Shown: positions 54,683 through 64,000, counted from the stretch's first letter. The stretch: 64,000 nucleotides of DNA from Jezberella montanilacus (GCF_003003055.1 NZ_PVTV01000002.1:1-64000); one strand, 5' to 3'. Notes: generated by a model from the sequence alone, not told the origin. Made by a program: numbers and translations.

Positions 54683-55288
54683 TTAAAAACTAGCGATGAA
54701 ATCCGCACAGGTCATGACATCAGCTACGGTTCGCATATCGGCCAGTGCAGCTTGCTGCGCGGCATCGGCAAAGGTTGCACAGCCGTCGCTCAATACAATG
54801 GTGTGGTAATCACGCATATGGGCATCGCGCACAGTACTCGCTACCCCGCCATTGGTCAGAATGCCGCAGACCGCAACCGTATCAATGCCTGCCCGACGCA
54901 GGACCCAATCCAACTGCGTGTTGAAAAAAGCCGAAAAAGCAACTTTGCACACCGATACATCTACTAGCGGTTTAATTTCATCGATGTTGGCCTGTCCCCA
55001 GCTGCCGGGTTCAAAGTCGCCTTTGCGCAAGAACGGACGACGCTCAAGTAAGTGAGGCGAAATCATCGGTTGACCCGAGGTATCAGGCCATAAGGTAAAT
55101 AAGCTCGAGGCGACTAAGCCCCCATTTTTCTTAACAACCTCGGCAACAGGGACCACGCGAGCTGCTAATTTCAGGGCTTCTGGACTAAAGGTATTGCCTC
55201 TTGCGTAAGCTCCAGCGGGTGCTAAAAAATCATTTTGCAAGTCGACCACAATCAGCGCAAGGTGTCGATTTTTTAGACTCTCGTTCAT
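54683..55288 (-). CDS. Isochorismatase-like hydrolase without the nucleophilic cysteine
   Basis: A 201-residue protein of the cysteine hydrolase/isochorismatase fold. The acid (VVDLQNDF) and the lysine (VCKVAFSAF) are in place. In the block that normally reads TNxCVxxTxRDA this protein has LTNGGVASTVRDA: the catalytic Cys is Gly (codon GGG). Such a change is known in PhzD-type isochorismatases, which do not use a thiol. So it is probably not an N-carbamoyl-amino-acid amidohydrolase in the usual sense. It overlaps HyuA by four bases. Confidence 0.87.
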   Translation of the reverse strand: MNESLKNRHLALIVVDLQNDFLAPAGAYARGNTFSPEALKLAARVVPVAEVVKKNGGLVASSLFTLWPDTSGQPMISPHLLERRPFLRKGDFEPGSWGQANIDEIKPLVDVSVCKVAFSAFFNTQLDWVLRRAGIDTVAVCGILTNGGVASTVRDAHMRDYHTIVLSDGCATFADAAQQAALADMRTVADVMTCADFIASF

Positions 55289-57375
55289 GCCGAAACCTTT
55301 TCAACAAGCAGATTGCCAAGCGTATCGACCCGGGCTGAAAAGTTCGGTTCAAGCCAAACGGTCGTGTCTGCCTGTTCCAGAATTGCTGGGCCCTGGATCT
55401 TTGTACCAATGGGTAAATCCAGACGAGCGTAGCGCTTGGCATCCCACCATTGCCCTGCGTGATAAACGCGTTGTAACCCTAACGAGGCTGTACTACCTAA
55501 GCCTTTGGGGGCGAGAACTGCCAGATCAAATTTCGGTCTGACCCCGATTCGAGCGTAGCGCAAGTTCATCACGCGAATGACCAGACCGGTCAATACACGA
55601 CCAAATGATGAGGCATAAGCTTTTTCGAAGGCTGTTTGGATATGCTCGCGCGTCAGATTGCCTGAATCGATCGTAACTTGCAGAGTATGTGTCTGCCCCA
55701 TGTACAACATATCGAGCGCAACGACTTCTTGGATGGCGTCAAACTTGACGCCAGCTGAGTCCAAGCGGGCCTGACAGGCCTTGGCTAATTCTGCTACGCG
55801 TTTTTGGAGTTGCACAAGATCCAGACTGTTCAGAGACTGATTGAGCGTCTGTACGGCATCGTGGCGCATATCAGCCATGACGCATCCAAGCGCCGAGGTG
55901 ACACCGGGGTAGCGCGGTACGATGCCGGTTTTAACGCCAACCTCCCGCATCATGGCGCAGACATGCAGGGCACCGCCACCACCGAAAGGCATGTAGGCAA
56001 ATTGACGAGGGTCGTGACCCTTCTCGATTGAAACAACTCGGATAGCACCCGCCATTTTGGCATTCGCGACGGTCAGAATTGCCTCGGCTGCGGCCAGTAC
56101 ACCCAAGCCAAGTGGTTCGGCCAGATGGAGACGAATCGCTTCTTCGGCGGCGGTTGCGTTGAGCGCTTTGAGCAGACCACCGCCCAAAGGACGATCAGCG
56201 GCGATCCGACCCAGCACCACATTCGCGTCGGTGACGGTCGGCCTTGTGTTACCCCGGTCATAACAGACAGGGCCAGGGATACTCCCGGCAGATTCAGGAC
56301 CCACTTGCAACATACCGCTGGCGTCAACCGAGGCGATCGAGCCACCCCCTGCACCAATCGTTTCAATCTGAATCATCGGTGATCGGACCACTAAACCGAA
56401 ATCGATCGATGTTTGGGCAGCAAGCGAGGCTTCACCATTTGCGACGAGTGATACATCAAACGAGGTGCCACCCATGTCGCCTGTGATCACATTTGGATAG
56501 CCTGATGCACGAGCCACTGCAGCACAAGCGATGACACCTGCGGCGGGGCCAGACAGCGCAGTGCGTACGGGGATATCGCATGCGGTTTCGCGCGACATCA
56601 CGCCGCCATTACTTTGCACAATGAGCAACTCACCGCTGAAACCGTGTGCCCGCAAATCGTCCTCCAGACGAGCAAGGTAACTACCGACGACAGGTTGGAG
56701 AGCCGCATTGAGGGTTGCAGTCGAACATCGTTCGAACTCGCGTATTTCCGGCAATACCTCACTAGCCGATGTGACATAAGGATTTGGCCAAAGCTCACGC
56801 ACGAGGGCAACTGCCTGTTGCTCGTTGACGGGATTAGCGTAAGCGTTGATAAAAAATACACAAACCGCTTCGCACCCTGCATCAAGTAACGCCTGTGTTT
56901 GGGCGCGAACCTGGGTCAGGTCGACTGCGGTGTGCAAGCTGCCATCGGCCAGCACGCGTTCATCAACCTCAAGCCGCAAGTCACGCGATACGACTGGGGT
57001 GAAGCTACCCCTTAAGCCCCAAGTTTGGGGACGATCGCGACGGCGCATCTCTAGCACGTCACGAAATCCGCGGGTAGTGATGATGCCTGTTCGGGCAACC
57101 TTGCGCTCAAGCAGCGCGTTAGTTCCAACAGTCGTGCCGTGAACAATCGTAGCCAGAGTGGCCGCAATACCATTGGGGCTCTCAGGGGTGGTTGGGTTTT
57201 CACTGACTCGCGCAACACCGTTCATGAAGCCGCGTGCTTCCTCGCCACGAGTCGAAGGAACCTTGATAATCCGGGCTGAGCCATCGTGTTCGTCCAGCAC
57301 GAACAGATCGGTGAAGGTGCCGCCGACATCCACACCGACAACCAGGTGGGGTTTTATGGTGTTTTGCTCACTCAT
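55285..57375 (-). CDS. hyuA: Hydantoinase/oxoprolinase subunit A (HyuA)
   Basis: A 696-residue ATP-binding subunit with the ASKHA start VVGVDVGGTFTDLFVLDE, GTTVGTNALLERK, and TGDMGGTSFDV. With HyuB it opens cyclic amides or imides (5-oxoproline, N-methylhydantoin, lactams) at the cost of ATP; acetone-carboxylase subunits are distant relatives. Start and stop overlap the neighbouring genes by four bases. Confidence 0.94.
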   Translation of the reverse strand: MSEQNTIKPHLVVGVDVGGTFTDLFVLDEHDGSARIIKVPSTRGEEARGFMNGVARVSENPTTPESPNGIAATLATIVHGTTVGTNALLERKVARTGIITTRGFRDVLEMRRRDRPQTWGLRGSFTPVVSRDLRLEVDERVLADGSLHTAVDLTQVRAQTQALLDAGCEAVCVFFINAYANPVNEQQAVALVRELWPNPYVTSASEVLPEIREFERCSTATLNAALQPVVGSYLARLEDDLRAHGFSGELLIVQSNGGVMSRETACDIPVRTALSGPAAGVIACAAVARASGYPNVITGDMGGTSFDVSLVANGEASLAAQTSIDFGLVVRSPMIQIETIGAGGGSIASVDASGMLQVGPESAGSIPGPVCYDRGNTRPTVTDANVVLGRIAADRPLGGGLLKALNATAAEEAIRLHLAEPLGLGVLAAAEAILTVANAKMAGAIRVVSIEKGHDPRQFAYMPFGGGGALHVCAMMREVGVKTGIVPRYPGVTSALGCVMADMRHDAVQTLNQSLNSLDLVQLQKRVAELAKACQARLDSAGVKFDAIQEVVALDMLYMGQTHTLQVTIDSGNLTREHIQTAFEKAYASSFGRVLTGLVIRVMNLRYARIGVRPKFDLAVLAPKGLGSTASLGLQRVYHAGQWWDAKRYARLDLPIGTKIQGPAILEQADTTVWLEPNFSARVDTLGNLLVEKVSA

Positions 57376-59081
57376 GCCTGCGCCTTTGTTGAATGAGTTG
57401 AATCAAGGCTGACATAGCCTAAGTCCTGATCTGTCTGCCGGGCAGCGCTACTGCGATCGGCCGCGTGTCCCCAGCCACCGCCACCAGGGGTTTCTAGTCT
57501 TACCCTTTCGCCTTTCTTTAACTTGATGCCAAGCATTTTCGAGACCATAGGCGGCTTGCACCATTGACCGTCTTGTTCATAGGAAAAGACATTTGGCAAG
57601 GCATTACCACCGCCTGCAATCCCTTTGGGCGAAGCTTTGCCGCGCTCGCCAAAGATGAAGGCCTCGGCTTGATCTTCGAGTAATTCGATTTCGTAAATAG
57701 CACCCAGGCCACCACGATTGGTTCCGTCCCCACCTGAATTGGGCCTTAAGGCCCATTGAGTAAAACGCACCGGGTAGGCCGCCTCAAGGATCTCAAGCGG
57801 AGGAATGGTGGCAGTAGAGATCGGCGCGTTACCGTGGCTAAGCCCATCGCTGCCACTATGGCCGCCATGACCACCGCCAAAGAAACTGAACATGACCCAG
57901 CGCTGCCCCTTGCGCGCCGCGTCAGTTCGATGTCCTGCAATCGATAGCGCGTTGATGGTGCCGTAGGCTTGAGCCACCGCGCGATTAGGATCCGCTTGTG
58001 CCGTCGCACTAAAGATCACGTCAATCATGCGCAGAATGGTTTCGGTGTAACCACCCACTGGGCAGGGACGAGCGGCCGTGATCACGAGCCCTTCTGGCAT
58101 CACGACGTTGACCGCATCCAACACACCAGCGTTAGCCGGCACATCAGGGAAAACATGTTTCAACGCCACGTAGCACGCAGCAACCGCGGTCGCGCGGGAA
58201 ATGTTGACGGGGCCCGCACACTGCGGTGACGTGCGTGAGAAATCAAGCGTCATCCGATCACCTCGAATCGTCATGTCGAGCGCGATAGTGAGTAGTTCGT
58301 CTTTCACCCCATCGTTATCAAGCAAATCGTCAAAGCTATAGCAACCGTCGGGTAGGTCTTGGATATGAGCCCGCATGAGAATAAGCGCTCGTTTACGTAA
58401 CTCTCCCATCGCCTGCAACACTGTGCTGTCACCATACTCATCGAGCAAGCCGTCCAGACGTTTAGCCCCAAGTTCAAGCGCTGCGAGTTGCCCGTTCAAA
58501 TCGCCCCACAGGCTGTCTGGTAAGCGGGTGTTGGCACGCAAGATCGCTAGCACGTCCTCATCCAACTGGCCTTGCCTGATGATACGAACTGGAGGAATTT
58601 GTACGGCTTCTTGCCAGCACTCGGTGGCGGCTGGGTTGTAGTTGCCCGGCACCGCGCCACCCACGTCATGCCAGTGCGCGGCCGAGGCGAGATAGCAGAA
58701 CAATTTGCCTTCGCGAAAAAAAGGCCGTACCAACTTGAAATCGTTGGCGTGCGTACCACCTTCGTATGGATCATTAAACAGCCAGGTGTCGCCATCAACC
58801 ATGCCTCCCCTTTCTTCGGCGATTCTTGCTGCAGCACGCACGGCAAAGGCCATGGCCCCCACGAATACCGGCAGACCTGATTTGCCCTGAACGAGCGTGT
58901 CACCACTGCGTGCATCATAAAGGCCGTGACAGGCGTCGTGTGCTTCGGCAATGATGGGATTGAAGGCGCTGCGATAAAGCGTTGCATCCATCTCATCGGC
59001 GATTTGTTCTAACCGACCTTTCAGTACGGCGAGTGTGACGGGATCCAGCGATACCGTATCGGTCTGTTGCTTCGTAGTCAT
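57372..59081 (-). CDS. hyuB: Hydantoinase/oxoprolinase subunit B (HyuB)
   Basis: A 569-residue subunit of the hydantoinase_B family, with DPVTLAVLKGRLEQIADEM at the start, HANDFKLVRPFF, and the glycine-rich end ETPGGGGWGHA. It holds the hydrolytic site acting on the substrate activated by HyuA. It sits two bases after the LivF-like gene. Confidence 0.95.
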   Translation of the reverse strand: MTTKQQTDTVSLDPVTLAVLKGRLEQIADEMDATLYRSAFNPIIAEAHDACHGLYDARSGDTLVQGKSGLPVFVGAMAFAVRAAARIAEERGGMVDGDTWLFNDPYEGGTHANDFKLVRPFFREGKLFCYLASAAHWHDVGGAVPGNYNPAATECWQEAVQIPPVRIIRQGQLDEDVLAILRANTRLPDSLWGDLNGQLAALELGAKRLDGLLDEYGDSTVLQAMGELRKRALILMRAHIQDLPDGCYSFDDLLDNDGVKDELLTIALDMTIRGDRMTLDFSRTSPQCAGPVNISRATAVAACYVALKHVFPDVPANAGVLDAVNVVMPEGLVITAARPCPVGGYTETILRMIDVIFSATAQADPNRAVAQAYGTINALSIAGHRTDAARKGQRWVMFSFFGGGHGGHSGSDGLSHGNAPISTATIPPLEILEAAYPVRFTQWALRPNSGGDGTNRGGLGAIYEIELLEDQAEAFIFGERGKASPKGIAGGGNALPNVFSYEQDGQWCKPPMVSKMLGIKLKKGERVRLETPGGGGWGHAADRSSAARQTDQDLGYVSLDSTHSTKAQA

Positions 59082-59083
59082 CG

Positions 59084-59794
59084 TTAAACGCCTAAATATG
59101 CTTGGCGTAGCGAGTCGCTAGCCAATAATTCTGTTGGTGTGCCACTGAAACGGATGCTACCGTTTTCCATGACGTAGGCCCGGTCGGCAATCTCAAGAGA
59201 CTGGCCGACATTTTGTTCGACTAATAAGATGGCGAGACCTTCTCGCCTGAGTTTCGCAATCAGGGTGAACATTTCTTCGACAAGTAAAGGTGACAAGCCC
59301 AGCGATGGTTCATCAAGAATCAATAATTTGGGCTCTGCCATCATGCCGCGGCCGATAGCAAGCATTTGCTGCTCTCCGCCGCTCATGGTGCCGGCCAACT
59401 GAGTTTGTCGCTCACGCAAGCGAGGGAAGGTATCGAATACTTTATCGAGATTGCTTGCGCGACGAGTGCGGGCGCGAGTAAAGGCGCCTAGTTCGAGGTT
59501 TTCTCGCACGTTGAGATTGGGGAAAACCTTGCGCCCCTCAGGGACTTGAATCAAGCCCGATTGCACAACCTGCCGGTAATGAATATTGGTCATGTCTTGA
59601 CCGTCGAACATGATTCGCCCAGACCAAGCGCGGACAAGACCCGACATAACAGAGTTGAGCGTTGTCTTGCCGGCCCCATTGCTGCCTAATAGGGCAACGA
59701 GCTCCCCTTTGTTCACGCATAGATCGACCTTGCGCAGAATCTCTACCTCACCGTAACCAGCTCGAATACCGTCAATGACAAGGAGCTCGGTCAT
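59084..59794 (-). CDS. livF: Branched-chain-type ABC importer ATPase (LivF-like)
   Basis: A 236-residue ATPase: Walker A GSNGAGKTT, signature MSGGEQQML, Walker B LLILDEPSLGLSP, switch histidine replaced as usual in LivF (LLVEQN). It overlaps the LivG start by four bases. The symbol describes family position; the cargo is probably the hydantoinase substrate. Confidence 0.95.
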   Translation of the reverse strand: MTELLVIDGIRAGYGEVEILRKVDLCVNKGELVALLGSNGAGKTTLNSVMSGLVRAWSGRIMFDGQDMTNIHYRQVVQSGLIQVPEGRKVFPNLNVRENLELGAFTRARTRRASNLDKVFDTFPRLRERQTQLAGTMSGGEQQMLAIGRGMMAEPKLLILDEPSLGLSPLLVEEMFTLIAKLRREGLAILLVEQNVGQSLEIADRAYVMENGSIRFSGTPTELLASDSLRQAYLGV

Positions 59795-60543
59795 ACGCTG
59801 TCCTGTTTGGCTTTTCGCAGTCGTGCCGCTGTGCCTTGACCCAGGTATGCCTCGATTACCTGTGGATCTTGCGTGACGGACTCGGGAGATCCCTCGGCAA
59901 TCAGTTGGCCTTGGGCAAGGACCCAGACATGTTGCGCGAGATTCATGACGGCTTGCATGACATGTTCGATTAACAGAACCGTCACACCACTCTCGGCGAT
60001 ACCTCTAACAACTGGCAACATGTCTTGGATTTCTTGCGGATTCAGTCCAGCCAAAACCTCGTCAAGGAGCAGTAATTTTGGTTGCGTAGCAAGCGCGCGG
60101 GCGAGTTCAAGCCGCTTACGCCCAGCGACCGTTAAATCTTTGGCGGGCTTGTCGAGTTGAGAGGCCAGACCAACTCGTTCTGCCACGGTTTCAGCAGCGT
60201 GCAGGGCGTCGACGCGTCTGGCGTGTTGGAGATGCGCCCCAACTGCAATGTTTTCTCTGACTGTTTGTGCGGCGAAAGGCTGAACAATCTGGAAGGTTCT
60301 CGTTAAACCAAGTTTGGCACTGAGATGGGGTGCTTGACCAGTGATATCTTTACCATCAAATATGACAGTGCCTGTGTCTGGGGTCGTGAAGCCTGATATC
60401 AGTGAAAATAAAGTCGTCTTACCTGCGCCGTTGGGACCGATCAAGGCGGTCAGACTACCTAGCGGGATACTCATGCTCACATCCTGAACTGCTTTAACTC
60501 CGCCAAAACTGCGCGATAGATGGCTAACGGTCAACAGGCTCAT
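59791..60543 (-). CDS. livG: Branched-chain-type ABC importer ATPase (LivG-like)
   Basis: A 250-residue ATPase with Walker A GPNGAGKTT, signature region LTVAGRKRLELARAL (the LxxAGRKR variant common in this subgroup), Walker B LLLLDEVLAGLNPQE and switch histidine in LIEHVM. Overlaps both neighbours by four bases. Confidence 0.95.
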   Translation of the reverse strand: MSLLTVSHLSRSFGGVKAVQDVSMSIPLGSLTALIGPNGAGKTTLFSLISGFTTPDTGTVIFDGKDITGQAPHLSAKLGLTRTFQIVQPFAAQTVRENIAVGAHLQHARRVDALHAAETVAERVGLASQLDKPAKDLTVAGRKRLELARALATQPKLLLLDEVLAGLNPQEIQDMLPVVRGIAESGVTVLLIEHVMQAVMNLAQHVWVLAQGQLIAEGSPESVTQDPQVIEAYLGQGTAARLRKAKQDSV

Positions 60544-61505
60544 GAGCTGTCCTTTTTGCTGCCAAAAAGCTTACGGCACGATTCGCCCAAGCCGCTAATG
60601 CCGCGTGGCAAAAACAGCATGATCAAAATCAGTACACAACCGTAGATCACCATATTGATGCCTGGTAATTGACCGAACATATTGCGAGTCACATCCCCAA
60701 GAATGCTGAGTACCACAGCACCGAGCAATGGCCCCCAGAGCGTACCCATACCACCTACGATGGCACCCACTAAAGCTTCAACCGAAGTTGCCGGGCCGAA
60801 GGCGAGACCGGGATCAATATAATGAAAGACTTGAACATAAAATGCGCCGCCCGCCGCCATCAAACCACCCGAAAGAATGGTCGCCCACAGTTTGACCTTG
60901 AATGGATCGACACCAATGGCGCGCGCTGCATCTTCGTTATCACGAACAGCTTGCAGGTAAGCACCAAAGCGCGATTGACGCAACCAGGTCGTGGCAAGCA
61001 GAGCGATGGTAACCAAACCCAGCATCAACCAAACGTATCCAGCTTTGTCAGTAAACTGCATGTTGGCTGCGGATTCTTTCAGTGGCAGCATCAAACCGAC
61101 ACCAGCGCCAGTAAACGGCACTGATAAAGCAATAATTCGAAATACTTCAGCAAAAGCTAAGGTAATCAACGCGAAGTAGGATCCTTTGAGTCCGTAGCGA
61201 AACGATACTGAACCAATGAAACAGCCCACTGCGGCGCCTGACATCACCGCTAAGATCAGGGTGAGCCATGGATTTAAGCCCGCATGCACTTGCGCCATGG
61301 CCTGCACATAGGCCCCAGTCCCAAAAAACAGTGAATGCCCAAAAGAAAATTGTCCGCCATAGCCGCCGAGAATATTCCAGGCTTGCGCAAGGAGACAGGC
61401 GTAAAGTGACATCATGACGAAGTTCAGCACCACACCCGAATGAGTCAAAAGGGGTACGAGCGCAATCAGCGCCGTGAACAGTGCGATAGCACGAAGGTCT
61501 CTCAT
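60540..61505 (-). CDS. livM: Branched-chain-type ABC importer permease (LivM-like)
   Basis: A 321-residue membrane protein with about nine spans; the N-terminal GGYGGQFSFGHSLFFG and the coupling loop AVRDNEDAARAIGVDPFKVKL are LivM signatures. Translationally coupled to LivH and LivG. Confidence 0.95.
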   Translation of the reverse strand: MRDLRAIALFTALIALVPLLTHSGVVLNFVMMSLYACLLAQAWNILGGYGGQFSFGHSLFFGTGAYVQAMAQVHAGLNPWLTLILAVMSGAAVGCFIGSVSFRYGLKGSYFALITLAFAEVFRIIALSVPFTGAGVGLMLPLKESAANMQFTDKAGYVWLMLGLVTIALLATTWLRQSRFGAYLQAVRDNEDAARAIGVDPFKVKLWATILSGGLMAAGGAFYVQVFHYIDPGLAFGPATSVEALVGAIVGGMGTLWGPLLGAVVLSILGDVTRNMFGQLPGINMVIYGCVLILIMLFLPRGISGLGESCRKLFGSKKDSS

Positions 61506-62374
61506 GCTCGAGCTCCGAATAAACCCTGAGGACGAAAGAGCAGCACAGCGATAAAGATCACAAAGATGCCAACTTGACCGAGAGATTCGCCAAGATACAA
61601 ACCACCAATTGATTCAACCACCCCGATCAGGAGCCCCCCTAGCAGAGCCCCCATGAAACTGCCCATCCCACCGAGTACGACAATGGTGAAAGCGATCAAG
61701 ACGAAGCCGTTCCCGACCAAGGGATTAACGTAATAGGCGGGCAACAAAAAACAGGCTGCCGCACCCAGGCAGGCTAAACCAATCCCAAACGACATGGCGT
61801 AAACGTGATCAACGTCTATGCCCATCAAACGGGCACCGTGCTTTTCTTTCGCCACAGCTCTGATGGCCCGACCTAAATCTGTGTAACGCATAATTGCCAG
61901 GAGAACGCCGGATACTGCCAAGGCACCTGCAAAGGCCACCATTTTTGGTAGGGCGATCATCGCTGGGCCGATCGTAACGGTTGCCAGCGTGTATGAAGTG
62001 TCGATACTGCGAGTATCAGATTTGAAAAACAATAGCGCTAGATTTTCGAGCACGATTGAAATCCCGAGCGTGACCAGCAAAATGTTCTCGTCTTTGCCAT
62101 GACTTGCTCGGTTAATGATCCCTCGCTGCAAAAAATAACCCAAAGCAAACATCGCCGTGACAACAATTGGCAGCGCTGCATAAGGATCAATGCCCAACTG
62201 TTCTTTTAAGAAGTACACGCCATAGAGCGCCACCATCAACGACGCACCGTGTGCGAAGTTGATGATGTGGAGCACACCGTAAATCAACGTGAGCCCCAGA
62301 GCAATCAGAGCGTAGACAGCCCCGGTGGTGATGCCGTTTAAGACAGACGTGAATAGAATCGATAAATCAAACAT
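61502..62374 (-). CDS. livH: Branched-chain-type ABC importer permease (LivH-like)
   Basis: A 290-residue membrane protein: NGITTGAVYALIALGLTLIYG at the N-terminus, RAIRAVAKEKHGARLMGID as coupling loop, and GGMGSFMGALLGGLLIG near the end. It follows the binding-protein gene by 21 bp. Confidence 0.95.
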   Translation of the reverse strand: MFDLSILFTSVLNGITTGAVYALIALGLTLIYGVLHIINFAHGASLMVALYGVYFLKEQLGIDPYAALPIVVTAMFALGYFLQRGIINRASHGKDENILLVTLGISIVLENLALLFFKSDTRSIDTSYTLATVTIGPAMIALPKMVAFAGALAVSGVLLAIMRYTDLGRAIRAVAKEKHGARLMGIDVDHVYAMSFGIGLACLGAAACFLLPAYYVNPLVGNGFVLIAFTIVVLGGMGSFMGALLGGLLIGVVESIGGLYLGESLGQVGIFVIFIAVLLFRPQGLFGARA

Positions 62375-62395
62375 ACATCAGCGTTGCGTCTACCC

Positions 62396-63598
62396 TTAAG
62401 CCTTCATCGGGAACATGGGCTCAACTTCACGATAGTCACTTGGTACGATCACTTTGATGTCACCTTTGACCACTTGAGTCATCAACGGTTGTGCGCCCAA
62501 GTTCTGACCGTCGACAAACTTTGTTGCGCCGTAGGGCATGAAGTGATTGGCAAAGGTGCTGGTAGCGAGCGCCTCAGTGATGGCTGCGCGATCTGTCGAT
62601 TTGGCGCGTGTGATTGCATCTGCCAGCAGCATCATGGCTGTGTATGACATGAACAACTCATAACTGAAGAACAAGCCCTTAGCGTCGACACGTTTCTTCA
62701 GGGCAAGTGCTTGCTTGTCTTGTGGATTGAACCAATGATTACAGTCAATAATGCCATTGGCCGCATCGGGAAACTCTTTCACAAACTTGTAGCTTGATGC
62801 AGCACCGCCCAGGACAGAGTAAATTGCTTTGGGCGCCACTTTTTGTTGTTGCATCGTGCGAAGCAGCAAAGCGTATTCATTGTAGTAATTAGCTGGAATA
62901 ACAATATCAGGATTGATCTGTTTCATGCGCAAAACGATATTGTTGAAGTCGCGAGTGGGGTTGGCGTGTTTGATCACGTCTTTCACTTCAAAACCGTAGC
63001 CCGGTAGTTCGCTCGCTAACAAATTTGCTGTGCCGGTGCCAAACAGTGACTCTTCATGGATAATCATGACGGTCTTGGCTGGTTTGCCAGCGATTGTGTT
63101 GAGCACGTTCAAGTTCGAGATACCGACTTGCGTGCATTTTTTATAGCCAGGTCCGAAGCGGAAAGTATTTTTCAAACCGCGTTCGACGATCTGATCCGCC
63201 ACCCCGACGTCGACGACGTGCGGCAAATTATATTTAGCGGCTGCTTGGGTGGTAGCCAGACAGATTGCCGACGCGTACGCACCGACAATGGCGCTTGCAC
63301 CCGCTTCGTTTACTTTTTCAACTTCGGCAATACCACCTTGTGGCGTGGACTGGGCGTCGCCCAGCAAGGCCTCGATTTTTGCCCCGCCCAAAGATTTAAT
63401 CCCACCTGCTTTGTTGAGGTCGTCGATCGCCATTATGACGCCTTCGCGGCATTGCTGACCCGAATACGCCAGAGCCCCTGTGACCGGGTGTATAACACCG
63501 ATTTTCACTGTGTTTTGTTGAGCTCGCCCAAGAAGTGGGAAAGCTAAACTAGAAGCTGCTACGGCCGACTGGCCGATAAACTGACGACGTGAAGTCAT
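62396..63598 (-). CDS. Branched-chain-type ABC importer binding protein with Tat-like signal
   Basis: A 400-residue periplasmic type I binding protein (VKIGVIHPVTGALAYSGQQCREGV). The signal has a twin-arginine motif (TSRRQFIG) and ends near LLGRAQ, so it may be exported folded by Tat. ATG 63598 follows GGAG; the longer frame upstream is leader. It is the first gene of the nine-gene operon, and its ligand is probably the cyclic amide or imide opened by HyuAB. Confidence 0.93.
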   Translation of the reverse strand: MTSRRQFIGQSAVAASSLAFPLLGRAQQNTVKIGVIHPVTGALAYSGQQCREGVIMAIDDLNKAGGIKSLGGAKIEALLGDAQSTPQGGIAEVEKVNEAGASAIVGAYASAICLATTQAAAKYNLPHVVDVGVADQIVERGLKNTFRFGPGYKKCTQVGISNLNVLNTIAGKPAKTVMIIHEESLFGTGTANLLASELPGYGFEVKDVIKHANPTRDFNNIVLRMKQINPDIVIPANYYNEYALLLRTMQQQKVAPKAIYSVLGGAASSYKFVKEFPDAANGIIDCNHWFNPQDKQALALKKRVDAKGLFFSYELFMSYTAMMLLADAITRAKSTDRAAITEALATSTFANHFMPYGATKFVDGQNLGAQPLMTQVVKGDIKVIVPSDYREVEPMFPMKA

Positions 63599-63693
63599 GG
63601 GGTTCTCCGGTGAGGAAATCGATGAGATGCTACCCACAACATGTGAGTACGCGAGACTAGGCACCATAGCCCAGAATACTATCAGGATTTTTA

Positions 63694-64000
63694 CTATTTC
63701 TCTTCTGAATTTTTCGTCTGCGGCTTACCGTTCTTCCAATCGCCAAAGAACTTGCGTCCGCTCCCCATCGTTAGCGTCCCCCGGCCATCAGGCAGTCCAT
63801 TTTTAAATTCTCCCACGTATTTAGTTCCGTCTGGCCAGGTCATCGAGCCCTCACCCGTCGGTTCGCCATTGAAAAACCCCCCTGTGTATTGTCTGCCACC
63901 AGGGTAGGTGTAGGTGCCTTTTCCGTTGGGTCGGCCGCGCAACCATTCGCCAGAGTATTGGCCGCCGTCTGCTTTGCGCAAGGTGCCCGGGCCGTTCGGT
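63694..64000 (-). CDS. MORN-repeat protein, C-terminal part (runs off the right edge)
   Basis: At least four MORN units are visible (YSGEWLRGRPNGKGTYTYP, YTGGFFNGEPTGEGSMTWP, YVGEFKNGLPDGRGTLTMG, FFGDWKNGKP). The frame is open to the window end and reads PNGPGTLRKADGG upstream, so the gene starts outside. MORN repeats form beta hairpins used in membrane or peptide binding; function here is unknown. Confidence 0.85.
   Translation of the reverse strand, partial: PNGPGTLRKADGGQYSGEWLRGRPNGKGTYTYPGGRQYTGGFFNGEPTGEGSMTWPDGTKYVGEFKNGLPDGRGTLTMGSGRKFFGDWKNGKPQTKNSEEK

Overview
The window looks like a chromosome segment of a betaproteobacterium, probably Burkholderiales (Alcaligenaceae-like). This is inferred from a Bug/TctC-type binding protein, TRAP and Liv-type importers, ATP-dependent hydantoinase genes and a glycerol ABC operon; no rRNA is present to confirm it. 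It has two parts: a mobile or defence island (1 to about 21,806) and a metabolic chromosome with a decayed junction zone (21,807 to 64,000).

Island, mobilisation end (1-6,026). A candidate oriT (hairpin followed by TTGTCT, as at the R388 nic site) precedes a translationally coupled set: a TrwA-like ribbon-helix-helix protein, a TrwB/VirD4 coupling protein, an ArdC-like antirestriction protein and a TrwC/TraI (MOBF) relaxase-helicase. No type IV secretion genes and no integrase lie in the window. An AT-rich segment follows with an MBL-fold hydrolase, an antitoxin remnant and a tnpA-only IS66 derivative with terminal inverted repeats.

Island, defence cargo (8,660-20,754). A co-directional, GC-richer cassette runs: XRE regulator with its own promoter, AAA+ ATPase, subtilisin-like (S8) protease, MmeI/YeeA-like adenine methyltransferase, DEAD/DEAH helicase and GIY-YIG (T5orf172) nuclease. 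Two opposing genes follow, one with an AbiU2/HEPN-like RNase motif, then a second HTH gene behind a near-perfect palindromic operator. The island ends with a doubly broken rhodanese-like gene and the 3' part of a tRNA-Val(CAC) gene from the anticodon arm to CCA. That is the expected remnant of tRNA-targeted integration, with the intact tRNA and integrase to the left of the window.

Junction zone (21,807-23,700). An AbiEii-like fragment, a class II glutamine amidotransferase lacking its N-terminal Cys, and four tightly packed small minus-strand ORFs, one encoding a 52-residue secreted-peptide candidate.

Chromosome (23,700-64,000). A Bug-type binding protein and an esterase; a coiled-coil membrane gene bracketed by perfect 38-bp direct repeats; selD; a HepT/MntA toxin-antitoxin pair; a hexuronate/aldonate operon (IdnD-like, TRAP PQM, ManD, UxuB-like) behind a GntR-type palindrome; a GrdB-family reductase homologue; TauE/SafE; an osmolyte-type binding-protein/permease fusion; the glpSTPQUV glycerol importer; assorted redox and stress genes; and a nine-gene minus operon (binding protein, LivHMGF, HyuB, HyuA, isochorismatase-like protein, flavoprotein) that probably imports and opens a hydantoin- or lactam-like compound. 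A MORN-repeat gene runs off the right edge.
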